A DNA stretch of 64,000 nt from the NCBI RefSeq assembly GCF_947498825.1, contig NZ_CANMLV010000018.1:31119-95118 (forward strand), written 5' to 3'. Source of the stretch: an uncultured Cedecea sp. (GTDB lineage: Bacteria > Pseudomonadota > Gammaproteobacteria > Enterobacterales > Enterobacteriaceae). The notes below the pieces were generated by a model. The model did no database searches. It was not told the DNA's origin and saw only the letters and a program-made list of their open reading frames with translations. The position numbers were made by a program, and so were the translations under genes. This document shows, piece by piece, positions 38,127-46,190 of the stretch (position 1 is its first letter; every line of letters starts with the position of its first letter).

Positions 38127-38190
38127 GTTTATTTCCTTTAATAAAATTATGTTAGCGAGTTAATTATTATATCTATATGTAACCTACCTA

Positions 38191-38391
38191 TTAATCATCA
38201 ACCTCCTCATTTTTTTCTGAAAACAGATAATTTGGAAAACGTCTTAGATGATCTTTAAGACGCATGGCTACCTCAGTTGATTTTGTTCTGCCACTTCTAT
38301 TTTTTGCACTCATTAAAATGGCGTGAGTCTTATCATCTAGGTAAACTGATACAGTATTTTTTGTTCGCTCACTTGAATTGTTTTTTGACAC
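38191..38391 (-). CDS. traY: TraY, relaxosome and tra-promoter DNA-binding protein
   Basis: A 66-residue ribbon-helix-helix protein. The start is GTG 38391 behind GGGAGGG. The beta-strand and helix block is NTVSVYLDDKTHAILMSAKNRSGRTKSTEVAMRLKDHL. It is the single-domain form, as in R100; F TraY is a tandem duplication. TraY bends DNA at oriT, helps TraI nick and activates the traY promoter that drives the main operon. It is the first gene of the polycistronic tra operon, with traA 64 bp downstream. Confidence 0.9.
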   Translation of the reverse strand: MSKNNSSERTKNTVSVYLDDKTHAILMSAKNRSGRTKSTEVAMRLKDHLRRFPNYLFSEKNEEVDD

Positions 38392-38474
38392 TAACCCTCC
38401 CTGAAATAAACCTGACAGACAAAACCTTACACGGATAAAAGCATGATTGGAAGGGTAGAAACTCCCCTCTTTAT

Positions 38475-39179
38475 TTACATTTTCTTAACAGAGATTTTTT
38501 CTGATACATAATCCACGAAGAAGAATATTCTCTTCGTTTTATATACATAATTAATGAAGTTCTCATAGGTAGAGAAACTACCTTTTATTATTTCTTTCGC
38601 TCGCTCGATTCTTTTTCTTACAGTCGACACAGGAAGGTTTAAATGAAGTGCAGATGCTGTATATGAAAAACCAAGAATAAAAAAAGAGAGAGCCTCAATA
38701 CTTTGCCTGGGTAATGTTGAAAATATCGTTTCAAAATAAATATCATTTTCAGATTGAGATTCAGAAGCAACTATCTTATTTGATAATGGGAGTTGAATAG
38801 ATAAATTGATTTGCCATAAAACACAGGTAAGTCCATCCGGAGTGTTCATATACTCCAGTCTAACCTGGAAAAAATAGTTCCCACAGGGAAAGCTTTTACA
38901 CAGCACGCAGCCTTTACCTAAAGATATACAATCTTGTTCAAACTGAACGAACACATCCTTAAATTTAATTGTTCCTGCATTAAATAAAGTTTTATCACTT
39001 TCGGACTGAATAAAATCATATATTAGTTGAAATGATTTATTAGAGTATAGGGTTTCATGTTGCTCACTTCTGACGCAAACAGCCACGGGAGACGTGTGAT
39101 ATATTGATTTTATATGAAAAAGAGTTTCTTTGAGAGATTGACTTGAACTGTCATCGCTACTACGATCCAGTGCACACAT
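38475..39179 (-). CDS. traJ: TraJ, activator of the tra operon
   Basis: A 234-residue protein (229 in F). The N-terminal half is a PAS-like sensory domain with several cysteines (SLGKGCVLCKSFPCGNYFFQ), and the C-terminal part is a helix-turn-helix of the NarL/LuxR type (LPRQSIEALSFFILGFSYTA, SALHLNLPVSTVRKRIERAK). TraJ counters H-NS silencing of the traY promoter. Its 5' leader and first codons are covered by FinP antisense RNA. TraJ proteins vary strongly between plasmids, and this gene is AT-rich. Confidence 0.88.
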   Translation of the reverse strand: MCALDRSSDDSSSQSLKETLFHIKSIYHTSPVAVCVRSEQHETLYSNKSFQLIYDFIQSESDKTLFNAGTIKFKDVFVQFEQDCISLGKGCVLCKSFPCGNYFFQVRLEYMNTPDGLTCVLWQINLSIQLPLSNKIVASESQSENDIYFETIFSTLPRQSIEALSFFILGFSYTASALHLNLPVSTVRKRIERAKEIIKGSFSTYENFINYVYKTKRIFFFVDYVSEKISVKKM

Positions 39180-39250
39180 AGGTGCCTCCTTAGAAGGTGT
39201 CTATGGATAGTTGATGTAGAGAGGTACCAGCTCTCTACATCAACAATTTT
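39175..39250 (+). ncRNA. finP: FinP antisense RNA to traJ leader
   Basis: Two stem-loops on the + strand match the FinP plan. Stem-loop I pairs CATAG (39177-39181) with CTATG (39201-39205), with CCTCC in the loop that masks the traJ ribosome site. Stem-loop II has 14 perfect pairs, GTTGATGTAGAGAG (39210-39223) with CTCTCTACATCAAC (39231-39244), loop GTACCAG, and is followed by AATTTTCT as a terminator. FinO binds stem-loop II. Exact ends are estimated. Confidence 0.88.
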
Positions 39251-39412
39251 CTACATTTTACGAACAAAGAAATTATAAACACTACTACTCATAATGTCAT
39301 TATATTACACCAGACATTTATTCTAAAGATTCCGAATAAAAAGAATAAAAAATCACAATCAAGACGACGATTTAATATTCACATTCGACAACAAACACAC
39401 GGAAAAATCTTA

Positions 39413-39802
39413 TTAATCCCCACTATCTTCTAAATGAGGAAATGTTTGATTCATCACTTCCCGAACATCCTCTTTAATATTTGATACGAGGCTTGACCAT
39501 TCCCATTTTGGCATCCCGTCAACATGTGGACTTAAACACCCTATCCCCAAAACTTTGTTTACGGTGAATTGTGTTTTAATCACACTCTCAAACAAAGCCA
39601 TATTAAAATCCATCTGGTTAAACCCTGTCTCTTTACGCTCCATCTGAGTTTCATAAACTCGCAAACCTAACTCTATCAGCATAGATACAACACTTGAATG
39701 ACTGACATCTTTTTCACGAGCGCCCTCCGCGCGTCGTTTTGCGACGATAGTATCTATTCTTTCTGTCGTCTCATTACTAACATACGCCTGAACCTTTGCC
39801 AT
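39413..39802 (-). CDS. traM: TraM, relaxosome accessory protein
   Basis: A 129-residue protein (127 in F), started at ATG 39802 giving MAKVQAYVSNETTERIDTIV; an open frame extends upstream to 39835 with no support. The N-terminal ribbon-helix-helix binds GANTC motifs in oriT, and the C-terminal tetramerisation domain binds the TraD tail. Eight GANTC motifs lie in the adjacent 170 bp, in line with autoregulation and relaxosome formation. Confidence 0.94.
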   Translation of the reverse strand: MAKVQAYVSNETTERIDTIVAKRRAEGAREKDVSHSSVVSMLIELGLRVYETQMERKETGFNQMDFNMALFESVIKTQFTVNKVLGIGCLSPHVDGMPKWEWSSLVSNIKEDVREVMNQTFPHLEDSGD

Positions 39803-39986
39803 AAGGGACACCTTATTTTTAGTTGAATTTAACACATCACAATAATAAAAATTCTAACATGACCTTCCGGCAGGTCGACTCTAGATTCAATCCTAGTATC
39901 ACAAGAGAAATAAGTGAATCACATAGCGAATCACAACACGAACCGACCCTAGAGTCAATTCACAATAACAGCCTGATTATATTATT

Positions 39987-40050
39987 GTGATTCAGTACTG
40001 AACCTACGACGATTTACAACTGATTCGTTATAGGTTCAGTACTGAATCAC
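39987..40050. repeat. Perfect 20-bp inverted repeat within oriT
   Basis: GTGATTCAGTACTGAACCTA at 39987-40006 is the exact reverse complement of 40031-40050, separated by 24 bp. Each arm contains the palindrome TTCAGTACTGAA and a GANTC motif. It probably marks a high-affinity TraM operator, though a hairpin role during strand transfer is possible. Confidence 0.85.
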
Positions 40051-40118
40051 ATTTGGGAATGTAAATAATGTACCACACATTATTTCCGCGATAACTCATT
40101 GCTCACAAATAAAAATCT

Positions 40119-40160
40119 GCAAAATTGTAATTTTGCGTGGGGTGTGGTGATTTTGGTTGT
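40119..40160 (+). other. nic: nic site and TraI-binding hairpin
   Basis: The hairpin GCAAAATTGTAATTTTGC (40119-40136) is followed by GTGGGGTGTGG/TGATTTTGG, matching F nic (GCAAAAACAAGTTTTTGC then GTGGGGTGTGG/TGCTTTTGG). By analogy TraI cuts the + strand between 40147 and 40148. The 5' end of the T-strand is then 40148, and everything to the right enters the recipient first. Confidence 0.93.
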
Positions 40161-40234
40161 GAGGAGTGCATATTAGTTGTACCTGAGTCTGGAGTGGATT
40201 AGAGTATTCCCGTCAATCTGCCCAAGGGGGAAAA

Positions 40235-40702
40235 ATGAGAATTTTCGTAAGAATATTTCTATTATCTGTATTTTCTAATATTACTTATGCTCAGGATTGT
40301 TTTGATTTAGCGGGCAGAGACTACCAAATCGATCCTGATTTATTGCGGGCCATATCCTGGAATGAATCTCGATTCAAGCAAGCCGCCATTGGTAAAAACA
40401 CAGACAACAGCATAGACGTCGGTTTAATGCAGATCAACTCACAACATTTTTCGAAGTTACAGAATTTTGGTATTACAAAGGAACATCTGACTCATGATGC
40501 ATGCATGAACATTTATACAGGTGCGTATATATTATCTCAGGCATTTCATAAATGGGGGGTTAGTTGGCAGTCAGTGGGTGCGTATAATGCAGGATTTCGG
40601 TTATCCGAAAAACAGGCAGCACGCAGATACCTTTACGCAAAAAAAATAGAAACCACATACAAAGCGATTAAAAACCAAAAACAACAATCAGCCAAGAATT
40701 AA
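40235..40702 (+). CDS. Lytic transglycosylase (P19 / Orf169 homologue)
   Basis: A 155-residue protein with a signal peptide ending at TYAQDCFDLAG and an SLT domain: catalytic glutamate in SWNESRFKQAAIG, then DVGLMQINSQHF and VGAYNAGFRLS. It cleaves peptidoglycan locally to let the T4SS through and corresponds to gene 19 of R1 and orf169 of F, also next to oriT. It has a strong AAGGGGG site. It is one of only two leading-region genes on the + strand, so it cannot be transcribed from the incoming single strand. It is more AT-rich than the tra genes. Confidence 0.93.
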   Translation: MRIFVRIFLLSVFSNITYAQDCFDLAGRDYQIDPDLLRAISWNESRFKQAAIGKNTDNSIDVGLMQINSQHFSKLQNFGITKEHLTHDACMNIYTGAYILSQAFHKWGVSWQSVGAYNAGFRLSEKQAARRYLYAKKIETTYKAIKNQKQQSAKN

Positions 40703-40868
40703 TTTCTAAACAATCCATCAATTTCAGATTATTAATATTAATGAAATCAACATTGATTTACATCAAAAAATAATTTCACAACCAATGAAAAATTATGTAA
40801 CTAGGAAAAAACAATTTTATCTCAGTTACACTCCCCATATAAAATTTATTTTCGAAAGGATTTTTGAA

Positions 40869-41337
40869 ATGACATCAAAAAAAAACCGACAACCTAAAAG
40901 CATTAAAAAGAATACAAAACTTTGTAAACTTCAGTATTAAGGAAAAAAAACAGTCTCATAAACTTCGTGCTTGGGCAGCTCTGGGGGTTGGGATTTTTTC
41001 TTTCTTTGTTTATCTTCCCTTCTGGATTAAAAATCCAACTTTTGGATTAAGAGACCTCAGCATATGCTTATTGCCAATTTATGGGTTATTACTTCTCGTC
41101 AAAAATAGCAAAGTCAAATCACCCGGGATCACAGATCACATCTTAATAAAACTCATTTCATCATACAGTCCCTTCGACAAGGATTCTCATAAAAAATTAT
41201 TAGAACATACTCATACAAGTGGTGTTGATAGTGATTACATTTTCAAATGGGTTGAGAATGAAAAAAAGCACTTGCTCAACACACTATTGAGTTTGAATAA
41301 AATAACATCATTAACTCTTTACACTTACATTTTTTGA
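40869..41337 (+). pseudogene. Hypothetical two-helix membrane protein, frameshifted in a run of nine A
   Basis: ATG 40869 has an AAAGGA site but the frame stops after 24 codons. If the run of nine A at 40877-40885 had eight, it would continue to 41337 as a 155-residue protein starting MTSKKTDNLKALKRIQNFVN. That protein has two membrane segments (LGVGIFSFFVYLPFWI and ICLLPIYGLLLLV) and a polar C-terminal domain. The later reading shows protein-like composition throughout, so this is one gene with a +1 slip rather than two genes. No family is recognised. A sequencing error or ribosomal slippage is possible. Confidence 0.6.
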
Positions 41338-41435
41338 ATATAGAAGTTGAATGGAATTTGAGTAGATTTATGATGGGTAAAAAAACATTCATCTGCTTTA
41401 CATAACCATCCCTGAAAATGCTTATTTGAAAAAGC

Positions 41436-41850
41436 CGTCTCCAAAATGGACGTTTTTTTGTTTTATGCTAACGATCGCAGAACATGTCACCAGTCATTAC
41501 AAGACATTCCCTGTATTCTCACTGACTGGTTTTTGTAGCGGCATCGAGCACATATACCTGATGCGTACATTTCCGGGTCAACATCTGAGGTGGCAACATC
41601 ACAGCACATAATTCGCACCTTTTTTTACCGTTTCATTTAGCGCAGATAACTGCTTTACATACCTTGTAGAGGGGTAATGATGGATAACTCAATATTTACG
41701 CTTTCATCTCCTTGTTGATTTTTGAAAGCCAGTTCAACTTTTCGACGGGCTGAACTGGCATGAGGGAGCAGACGAAAGTCTACTTTTTTCATTTCAGATG
41801 TTGCGATACATCCTTAATAGTTAAGTGCATTGTTTCTCCTTTTTTGATTG
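41436..41850 (-). pseudogene. Decayed duplicate of the 42.7-43.4 kb gene pair
   Basis: This stretch matches 42640-43060 base by base over long runs, for example around 41640-41790 against 42850-43010 (GATAACTGCTTTACATAC, ATGATGGATAACTCAATATT, GGCATGAGGGAGCAGACGAA). Stops and small indels break the reading frames. Near 41815-41850 the copy jumps from the 3' end of the upstream gene to its start (AAGTGCATTGTTTCTCC), showing an internal deletion. It is a degenerate copy of the genes now at 42661-43355. Confidence 0.75.
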
Positions 41851-42207
41851 ATGAGTGTTACTCGATGAAGTTTATTTATTTGTTTGTTTCCTGGCATATC
41901 ATTTCCTGGTTACAGTCGATGTATTGTTTAAGATGCTTTCGCGATATCTCCCATACCTCAGAGCCAGTAACACTGTACAAACGAAATAAATAGGTTTTCA
42001 CCTGTTGCAATGGCGGGATGATATGAAATGAAAACAAGCGGATTACTTCGTTCCCGCCACAATATGCCCTCGCGTTCGATGTTATTACGCATCAGAGAGA
42101 GAAGACGCATTACTTCTTCAGATTTGCTTTCCTGACTCAGTTGCAAATTCCATACGCCGCAGAGTTCAACCAGGTATTTTTTTGATCCTCGATAACACTG
42201 GCCAGCT
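41851..42207. other. Leading-region stretch without a convincing gene
   Basis: A minus-strand frame (41958-42233) has 91 codons but starts inside the structured repeat and has no ribosome site or family likeness. It may be what is left of a third duplicated gene. Confidence 0.35.
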
Positions 42208-42363
42208 GCGGGTGTTGACCTGGACGTAGACATCAGCCACTAGCGAAGCCCGAAACCCACTCGTGGGGTTCGGCGGAGACTGACGACGGTATTTTCGTCG
42301 TCTGGCGGAGTGTGACTGACGACCCGGCCGGAACGGACGGGGAGCCGAAGGTGTCACCGGGTT
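42208..42363. repeat. Structured leading-region repeat, family A copy 1 (Frpo-like candidate)
   Basis: About 155 bp that recur at 44119-44273 with roughly 90% identity. It holds hairpins: CCCGAAACCCAC/TGGGGTTCGG at about 42249-42273, GACGACG/CGTCGTC at about 42283-42303, and a longer GC-rich fold ending CCGAAGGTGTCACCGGGTT. It lies between minus-strand genes. Size, fold and place in the leading region resemble F Frpo/ssi elements, where folded single-stranded DNA recruits RNA polymerase. Confidence 0.65.
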
Positions 42364-42660
42364 CAGCTTTTTATCTTTTTACCGTAGAGAGAACAGAGCA
42401 AACCAGGTATTAACACAAATACGATGATGAATACCCGACATACTGTTCGATGATAATAAACAACTATCCAATGATGAATACTGACCACGCGAAGAGAGAA
42501 CACAGGTGGCGCGTCAGCGCGACCTGTTTTTTCAGTGCCCTGGCACGCGAGATGTTTTCGGCGCACTGGCAGACAGGTTTCGTTGCCAACCACGAGATAA
42601 AGAACCGCTGCGGGGAGTCCTGAAGAAAAAAAGCCGCCCCCGAAGGGACGGCCTGTTTTA

Positions 42661-43014
42661 TCAGGCTAATGCCCGTTTAAGCTCAAGCGCCCGCAGAACG
42701 TGTCCCCAGTCACTACAGGACATCGCGGGAACTCTCACAGACTGTCCTTTTTGACGGCACCGGGCGATATGTCTGCCCAATGCGCGCATTTCCGGATCAA
42801 GGTCAGCGACGGGAATATCACCGCGCATAATACGCACCTGTTTTTTTACTGGCTCACCTTGCGCGGATAACTGCTTTACATACTGCGCAGAGGGTGCAAT
42901 GATGGATAACTCAATATTCATGGTTTCATCTCCATGTTGATTATTGAAAGCCAGTTCAACTTTTCGACGGGCTAAACTGGCATGAGGGAGCAGACGAAAG
43001 TCTGCTTTTTTCAT
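42661..43014 (-). CDS. Conserved leading-region hypothetical protein (117 aa)
   Basis: A 117-residue protein overlapping the upstream gene by four bases (ATGA), so ATG 43014 is well supported. The second half (ARCRQKGQSVRVPAMSCSDW, then GHVLRALELKRALA) is basic. A decayed copy occurs at 41.4-41.8 kb. It belongs to a three-gene group directly downstream of structured repeat A2, which suggests expression on entry into the recipient. No function is assigned; anti-defence or DNA-associated roles are common in such genes. Confidence 0.7.
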   Translation of the reverse strand: MKKADFRLLPHASLARRKVELAFNNQHGDETMNIELSIIAPSAQYVKQLSAQGEPVKKQVRIMRGDIPVADLDPEMRALGRHIARCRQKGQSVRVPAMSCSDWGHVLRALELKRALA

Positions 43015-43355
43015 TTCTGGTGCTGCGATACCTCCTTAACGCGAGCCAGAATCTCAGCGTGGTCCAGGTTGCTGTAATCGCGCATCTCGTAATAACTAAC
43101 CCCGATCCGCGCGTAAATTTCGGTCACATTTCCGCAATACATTTCCGCGAGCATGAAGGTTTCGCACTCTCCCTCTTCACTACAGCGCCAGTTCAGGGGA
43201 TACATCACCCCAAGCGCATAATGAAAGGCGTGAACATCTATTTCCTTTGGTGCTCTTACGGCTGCTTTCTCGCGGCTCAGCCAGTACGCCCGTTCAGCTT
43301 CGGCTGTGGCTTGCATATCGAGAGCGGTTAATGATTCATTCAATGTAAAGTGCAT
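43011..43355 (-). CDS. Conserved leading-region hypothetical protein (114 aa)
   Basis: A 114-residue protein started at ATG 43355 (AAGGAG site); a longer frame to 43391 lacks one. The sequence is mixed and acidic, with CSEEGECETFMLAEMYCGNV in the middle and three cysteines. It overlaps the next gene by four bases and follows the third gene of the group by 56 bp. No family is recognised. A fragment of it appears in the decayed copy near 41.8 kb. Confidence 0.7.
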   Translation of the reverse strand: MHFTLNESLTALDMQATAEAERAYWLSREKAAVRAPKEIDVHAFHYALGVMYPLNWRCSEEGECETFMLAEMYCGNVTEIYARIGVSYYEMRDYSNLDHAEILARVKEVSQHQK

Positions 43356-43411
43356 AATTTTCTCCTTGGGGGTCAGGGATGGCAGCACCACGCCGCCATC
43401 CGGTTAATGAT

Positions 43412-43786
43412 TCAGTAGTCGCTGGCTAACTCGTTCATCAGTTCGCTTTCTTCACGGTGAGCCTGTTCTTCAGCCGCCAGGGTCAGCATGTAACCCCGCT
43501 TTGACGCCGCGCCCATAAATACAGGGCGATCTTTCAGGGGCAACGCTTCGAGATAAATCATCGCCATACTCAACAGGCGGGATTCATAGATTTCATAGTG
43601 CAGACCGCATCCCCGATTAGCCTGTTTTTCCATACGCTCCAGTACCACATCAGCGCGGATAACATCGAACTGATGTGCAGACTTGATATTGCGCACAAAG
43701 CCATCTGTACGCAGGGCAGTGTCTTTAACCCATCTTTCGGAAGATTCTTTGGTGGCGGTTTTGATGTTGACGTTCTGTGTGTTCAT
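43412..43786 (-). CDS. Conserved leading-region hypothetical protein (124 aa)
   Basis: A 124-residue soluble protein with an AGGAAA site before ATG 43786. Its centre (DVIRADVVLERMEKQANRG) and its C-terminus (LTLAAEEQAHREESELMNEL) are helical. It is the first gene after family-A repeat 2, about 330 bp downstream, and heads the three-gene group. No motif is recognised. Confidence 0.65.
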   Translation of the reverse strand: MNTQNVNIKTATKESSERWVKDTALRTDGFVRNIKSAHQFDVIRADVVLERMEKQANRGCGLHYEIYESRLLSMAMIYLEALPLKDRPVFMGAASKRGYMLTLAAEEQAHREESELMNELASDY

Positions 43787-44118
43787 TCTGTTTTTCCTCT
43801 TATCTGGTGGTTAATCCATCTCTCGGTGAGTTCCCTGGCGGCAAAGGGCAAAGGAGCAACGACGGAAGGACGAGGACAAGGGGCGGAGACAAAAAGTTTT
43901 TGCAGCCTTTCGCGAAAAGTTTTTGGCGGAGTTTATTTACCCCTTGTGTGAGGGCCCGGCGGTGCTACGACCAGCCCTCCGCCGGGGAATGAACGAGAGA
44001 CAGCTCGCCAGAGGTGAAATGAGAATGAACACACCCGACACGGCGGAACGACGGGGCGACCTCAGCGCGGGCAGCTTTATCGCCCGCAGTGAATGCGCTG
44101 GCAGCTTTATCGCCAGCA
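43787..44118. other. Leader region between repeat A2 and the three-gene group
   Basis: No gene on the minus strand. The sequence is GC-rich with short repeats, for example GGCAGCTTTATCGCC occurring twice at about 44070-44116, each able to pair with GC-rich arms around it. It probably forms the untranslated leader of the 43786 gene. Confidence 0.4.
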
Positions 44119-44273
44119 GCAGGGGTTGACCTTGACGCAGACATCAGGCACTAGCGAAGCCCGAAACCCACTCGTGGGGTTCGGTGGAGACTGACGACAG
44201 GTTTCTGTCGTCTGGCGGAGTGTGACTGACGACCCGGCCGGAACGGACGGGAAGCCGAAGGTGTCACCGGGTT
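44119..44273. repeat. Structured leading-region repeat, family A copy 2 (Frpo-like candidate)
   Basis: Second copy of the repeat at 42208-42363. In the middle hairpin both arms differ from copy 1 and still pair: GACGACAG (44193-44200) with CTGTCGTC (44205-44212), against GACGACG/CGTCGTC in copy 1. Such paired changes point to selection for the fold. It lies upstream of the minus-strand genes ending at 42661. Confidence 0.68.
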
Positions 44274-44485
44274 ATCTGAGTGTAGAAACTGCCCTGTCAG
44301 ACAGAGGGGATATCAATGTATCAATCAATATCCTGTGACGATGTTGATTGTTTTGCCAGGGCTGTATCTCTTAACAAAGAAATGGATAGAGCCGTACCCA
44401 TTTTCTCTTGTTGTTGCTGTCATGAAAGTATCCTTAGCAATTTACCAGGTGGCCGTAAGGCCCCGCCCTTCAGGTCGGGGAACAC

Positions 44486-44740
44486 TCATCCCTGCCCCTG
44501 GTGTTTCCCATCCGATTCAAAAGCAATCACGGAGCCGACTATCATCGAGCCTCCCCAGATGACCTGGAAGAGAACATGCATCCAAACGCTTCCGAAGTTA
44601 AAAAACAACCCAGTAAGCGGAATGAATAACAGTAGTGTTCCGGTGATGATGATCCGTCCTCCAATCCGTTTTTTTTGCGCCGGGGACATCTTTTTCACGG
44701 CCGGAAAGTTAGCGATTTTGCGCCTCAGAAAATCCCACAT
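44486..44740 (-). CDS. Small membrane protein near psiA (84 aa)
   Basis: An 84-residue protein with an AGGAGATA site and two membrane helices (IIITGTLLLFIPLTGLFF and WMHVLFQVIWGGSMIVGSVIAF), preceded by a basic N-terminus (RRKIANFPAVKKMSPAQKKRIGG). It is third in a row of small membrane genes downstream of psiA. No family is recognised. Confidence 0.6.
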   Translation of the reverse strand: MWDFLRRKIANFPAVKKMSPAQKKRIGGRIIITGTLLLFIPLTGLFFNFGSVWMHVLFQVIWGGSMIVGSVIAFESDGKHQGQG

Positions 44741-44817
44741 AGTTTTTATCTCCTGTTTCTGCCATCAAAGAAAGGCTCCCATGTCTCAAGTCATGAAAGC
44801 CACAACGCGCTGAAGGG

Positions 44818-45204
44818 TTAACCAAAGCGTTGCTGATGCAAATAACGAATGTAAACGATGCCCAGAATACACATTCCCGTCAGTATCGCCAGGTCAGGCA
44901 AGAGGGTGTGGAACACACTGCTGAAAGGTACGTTCGGATCATCGTTATCCCAGAACCCGAGCTTGTACCCCACTCCCCAGACAGAAAAGGCTATACCAGC
45001 AATCATTATTCCCCACTGAATGAGAAAAATGAGTATGTTATCCAGTGTTCCAGGTTTATCTCTCCTGGTGATAACAAAAGCAATCAGGGTGCAACCGACT
45101 TGTGCTGCATAATATCCGTTACTTCCAACCATTTCAGGTGCAGCAAGATACATGACGAGTGCGAACAAACCATTTAACAGCACAGCCAATATCCAGTATC
45201 TCAT
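44818..45204 (-). CDS. Four-helix membrane protein near psiA (128 aa)
   Basis: A 128-residue protein with an AAGGAT site and four membrane segments (for example WILAVLLNGLFALVMYLA and LIFLIQWGIMIAGIAFSVWG). The N-terminal 45 residues are clearly related to the 51-residue product of the gene just upstream (RYWILAVLLN..PEM against RYLILNLVIN..PEM). No function is known. These genes could be surface or entry-related functions of the new transconjugant. Confidence 0.6.
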   Translation of the reverse strand: MRYWILAVLLNGLFALVMYLAAPEMVGSNGYYAAQVGCTLIAFVITRRDKPGTLDNILIFLIQWGIMIAGIAFSVWGVGYKLGFWDNDDPNVPFSSVFHTLLPDLAILTGMCILGIVYIRYLHQQRFG

Positions 45205-45261
45205 ATCCTTATTTTCCTCGTTCGGTGAGTACTAATCCAATAACATAAATGCTTAATATTT

Positions 45262-45417
45262 CTATGTAATCTGGAAAGTAATCATGCTATTAAGAGCTAT
45301 CCCAATAAAAAAATAAATACTTTTAAACATTTCTGGCTGGACTATAAATACGAAAATGACAAACAAAATATTTATCACCAAGTTCAATATCAAATATCTC
45401 ACCACAGACTTGTCCAT
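45262..45417 (-). CDS. 51-aa membrane protein, truncated paralogue of its neighbour
   Basis: A 51-codon frame with a GGAG site, 14 bp downstream of psiA. It has two helices (LILNLVINILFVIFVFIV and IYFFIGIALNSMITF). It aligns with the first 45 residues of the 128-residue neighbour, sharing RY-IL, N, F, PEM and the final IT. It is AT-rich and may be a duplicate that lost its second half. Being small, it is easily missed. Confidence 0.5.
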   Translation of the reverse strand: MDKSVVRYLILNLVINILFVIFVFIVQPEMFKSIYFFIGIALNSMITFQIT

Positions 45418-45431
45418 TTTTCTGTCACTCC

Positions 45432-46190
45432 TTAACCCGAAACTACTTGTCTTTCCGGCAGATATCCTCGATGACAGTCTGTCAGTTTGTTGGGTACCAT
45501 CCAGCGCTCCAGTAGCCTGACAGAAACCGGACTCTCTTTTGCCAGCTCATCAGATTCAATCATCACGCGCCAGAACGGTTCACCACTCATCGTCCCGCGC
45601 TCAAGAGCGTCAAGTGAGGGAAAACGTTCAGCCCAGGTAAAGAACATCTTTTCTAGATCATACGTGTGAATATCTGACCTGGACCACTGTGAGTACCAGC
45701 TACTCACGGTTTCAGGCGTACAAAAAGCCAGTTCAATCTCCGCCTGTCCTCTGACGGCCTGATAAGCATGCTCCCGCTGGCAGCTTTCTTTTCGGCGCTG
45801 CCGGGTATATTTTTCCGCACTCAGCTCGGACTTTCTGCGCATGCGTTCCGTGTCCTGTAAGCGCGTCGCCGGGAACAAACGCCAGCCATCGTACAGAGAG
45901 AGAGGCAGACAGCAACATGTTCCCCGGCTCTCAATCAGGCTGTCAATCGCCGCTATCCAGTCCCGTTTTTTTCCCCGCAGCGCCTGTGTTGTTATTCCCG
46001 GAGAGAAATAGCCGATTTCCCTGACCGTGATACGTTTACTTCCGTTGAGAATGCGGAAAAACGCACGGGCATAGGGAAATTCTCCAGCCCAAAAACCCTT
46101 TTCAATTTTCCTCTCTGTTTCAGCAATCGCCTGCATGACACAACGGCGTTCATGACTCATCGGAACCAGGGACATATTTGTCGGGATCAT
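45432..46190 (-). CDS. psiA: PsiA, plasmid SOS-inhibition protein A
   Basis: A 252-residue protein (about 239 in F). The conserved openings [19 protein letters not shown] and [18 protein letters not shown] match F PsiA, as do [20 protein letters not shown] and [16 protein letters not shown]. The first ATG overlaps psiB by four bases; an in-frame ATG 15 bases later would fit the F start better. It is always linked to psiB; the function of PsiA itself is less clear. Confidence 0.92.
   Translation of the reverse strand: MIPTNMSLVPMSHERRCVMQAIAETERKIEKGFWAGEFPYARAFFRILNGSKRITVREIGYFSPGITTQALRGKKRDWIAAIDSLIESRGTCCCLPLSLYDGWRLFPATRLQDTERMRRKSELSAEKYTRQRRKESCQREHAYQAVRGQAEIELAFCTPETVSSWYSQWSRSDIHTYDLEKMFFTWAERFPSLDALERGTMSGEPFWRVMIESDELAKESPVSVRLLERWMVPNKLTDCHRGYLPERQVVSG

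Larger units (their letters stand above)
39803..40234. other. oriT: Origin of transfer (oriT) with TraM sites and inverted repeats
   Basis: This 430-bp gene-free stretch between traM and the transglycosylase gene has the F oriT layout. Eight GANTC motifs occur (39877, 39884, 39916, 39928, 39952, 39989, 40022 and 40044), two of them 12 bp apart, as expected of TraM operators. A perfect 20-bp inverted repeat is at 39987-40006 and 40031-40050. A smaller one pairs TCACAATAA with TTATTGTGA (39959-39989). The nic region follows at 40119-40160. An IHF/TraY-binding AT-rich part lies between. Confidence 0.9.

Noticed and set aside
41958..42233. 91-codon minus-strand frame beside family-A repeat 1
   Set aside because: It starts inside the repeat and sits in a decayed duplicate; there is no support for translation.
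44316..44813. 165-codon + frame opposite the small membrane genes
   Set aside because: The minus-strand genes have better starts, ribosome sites and membrane-helix patterns.
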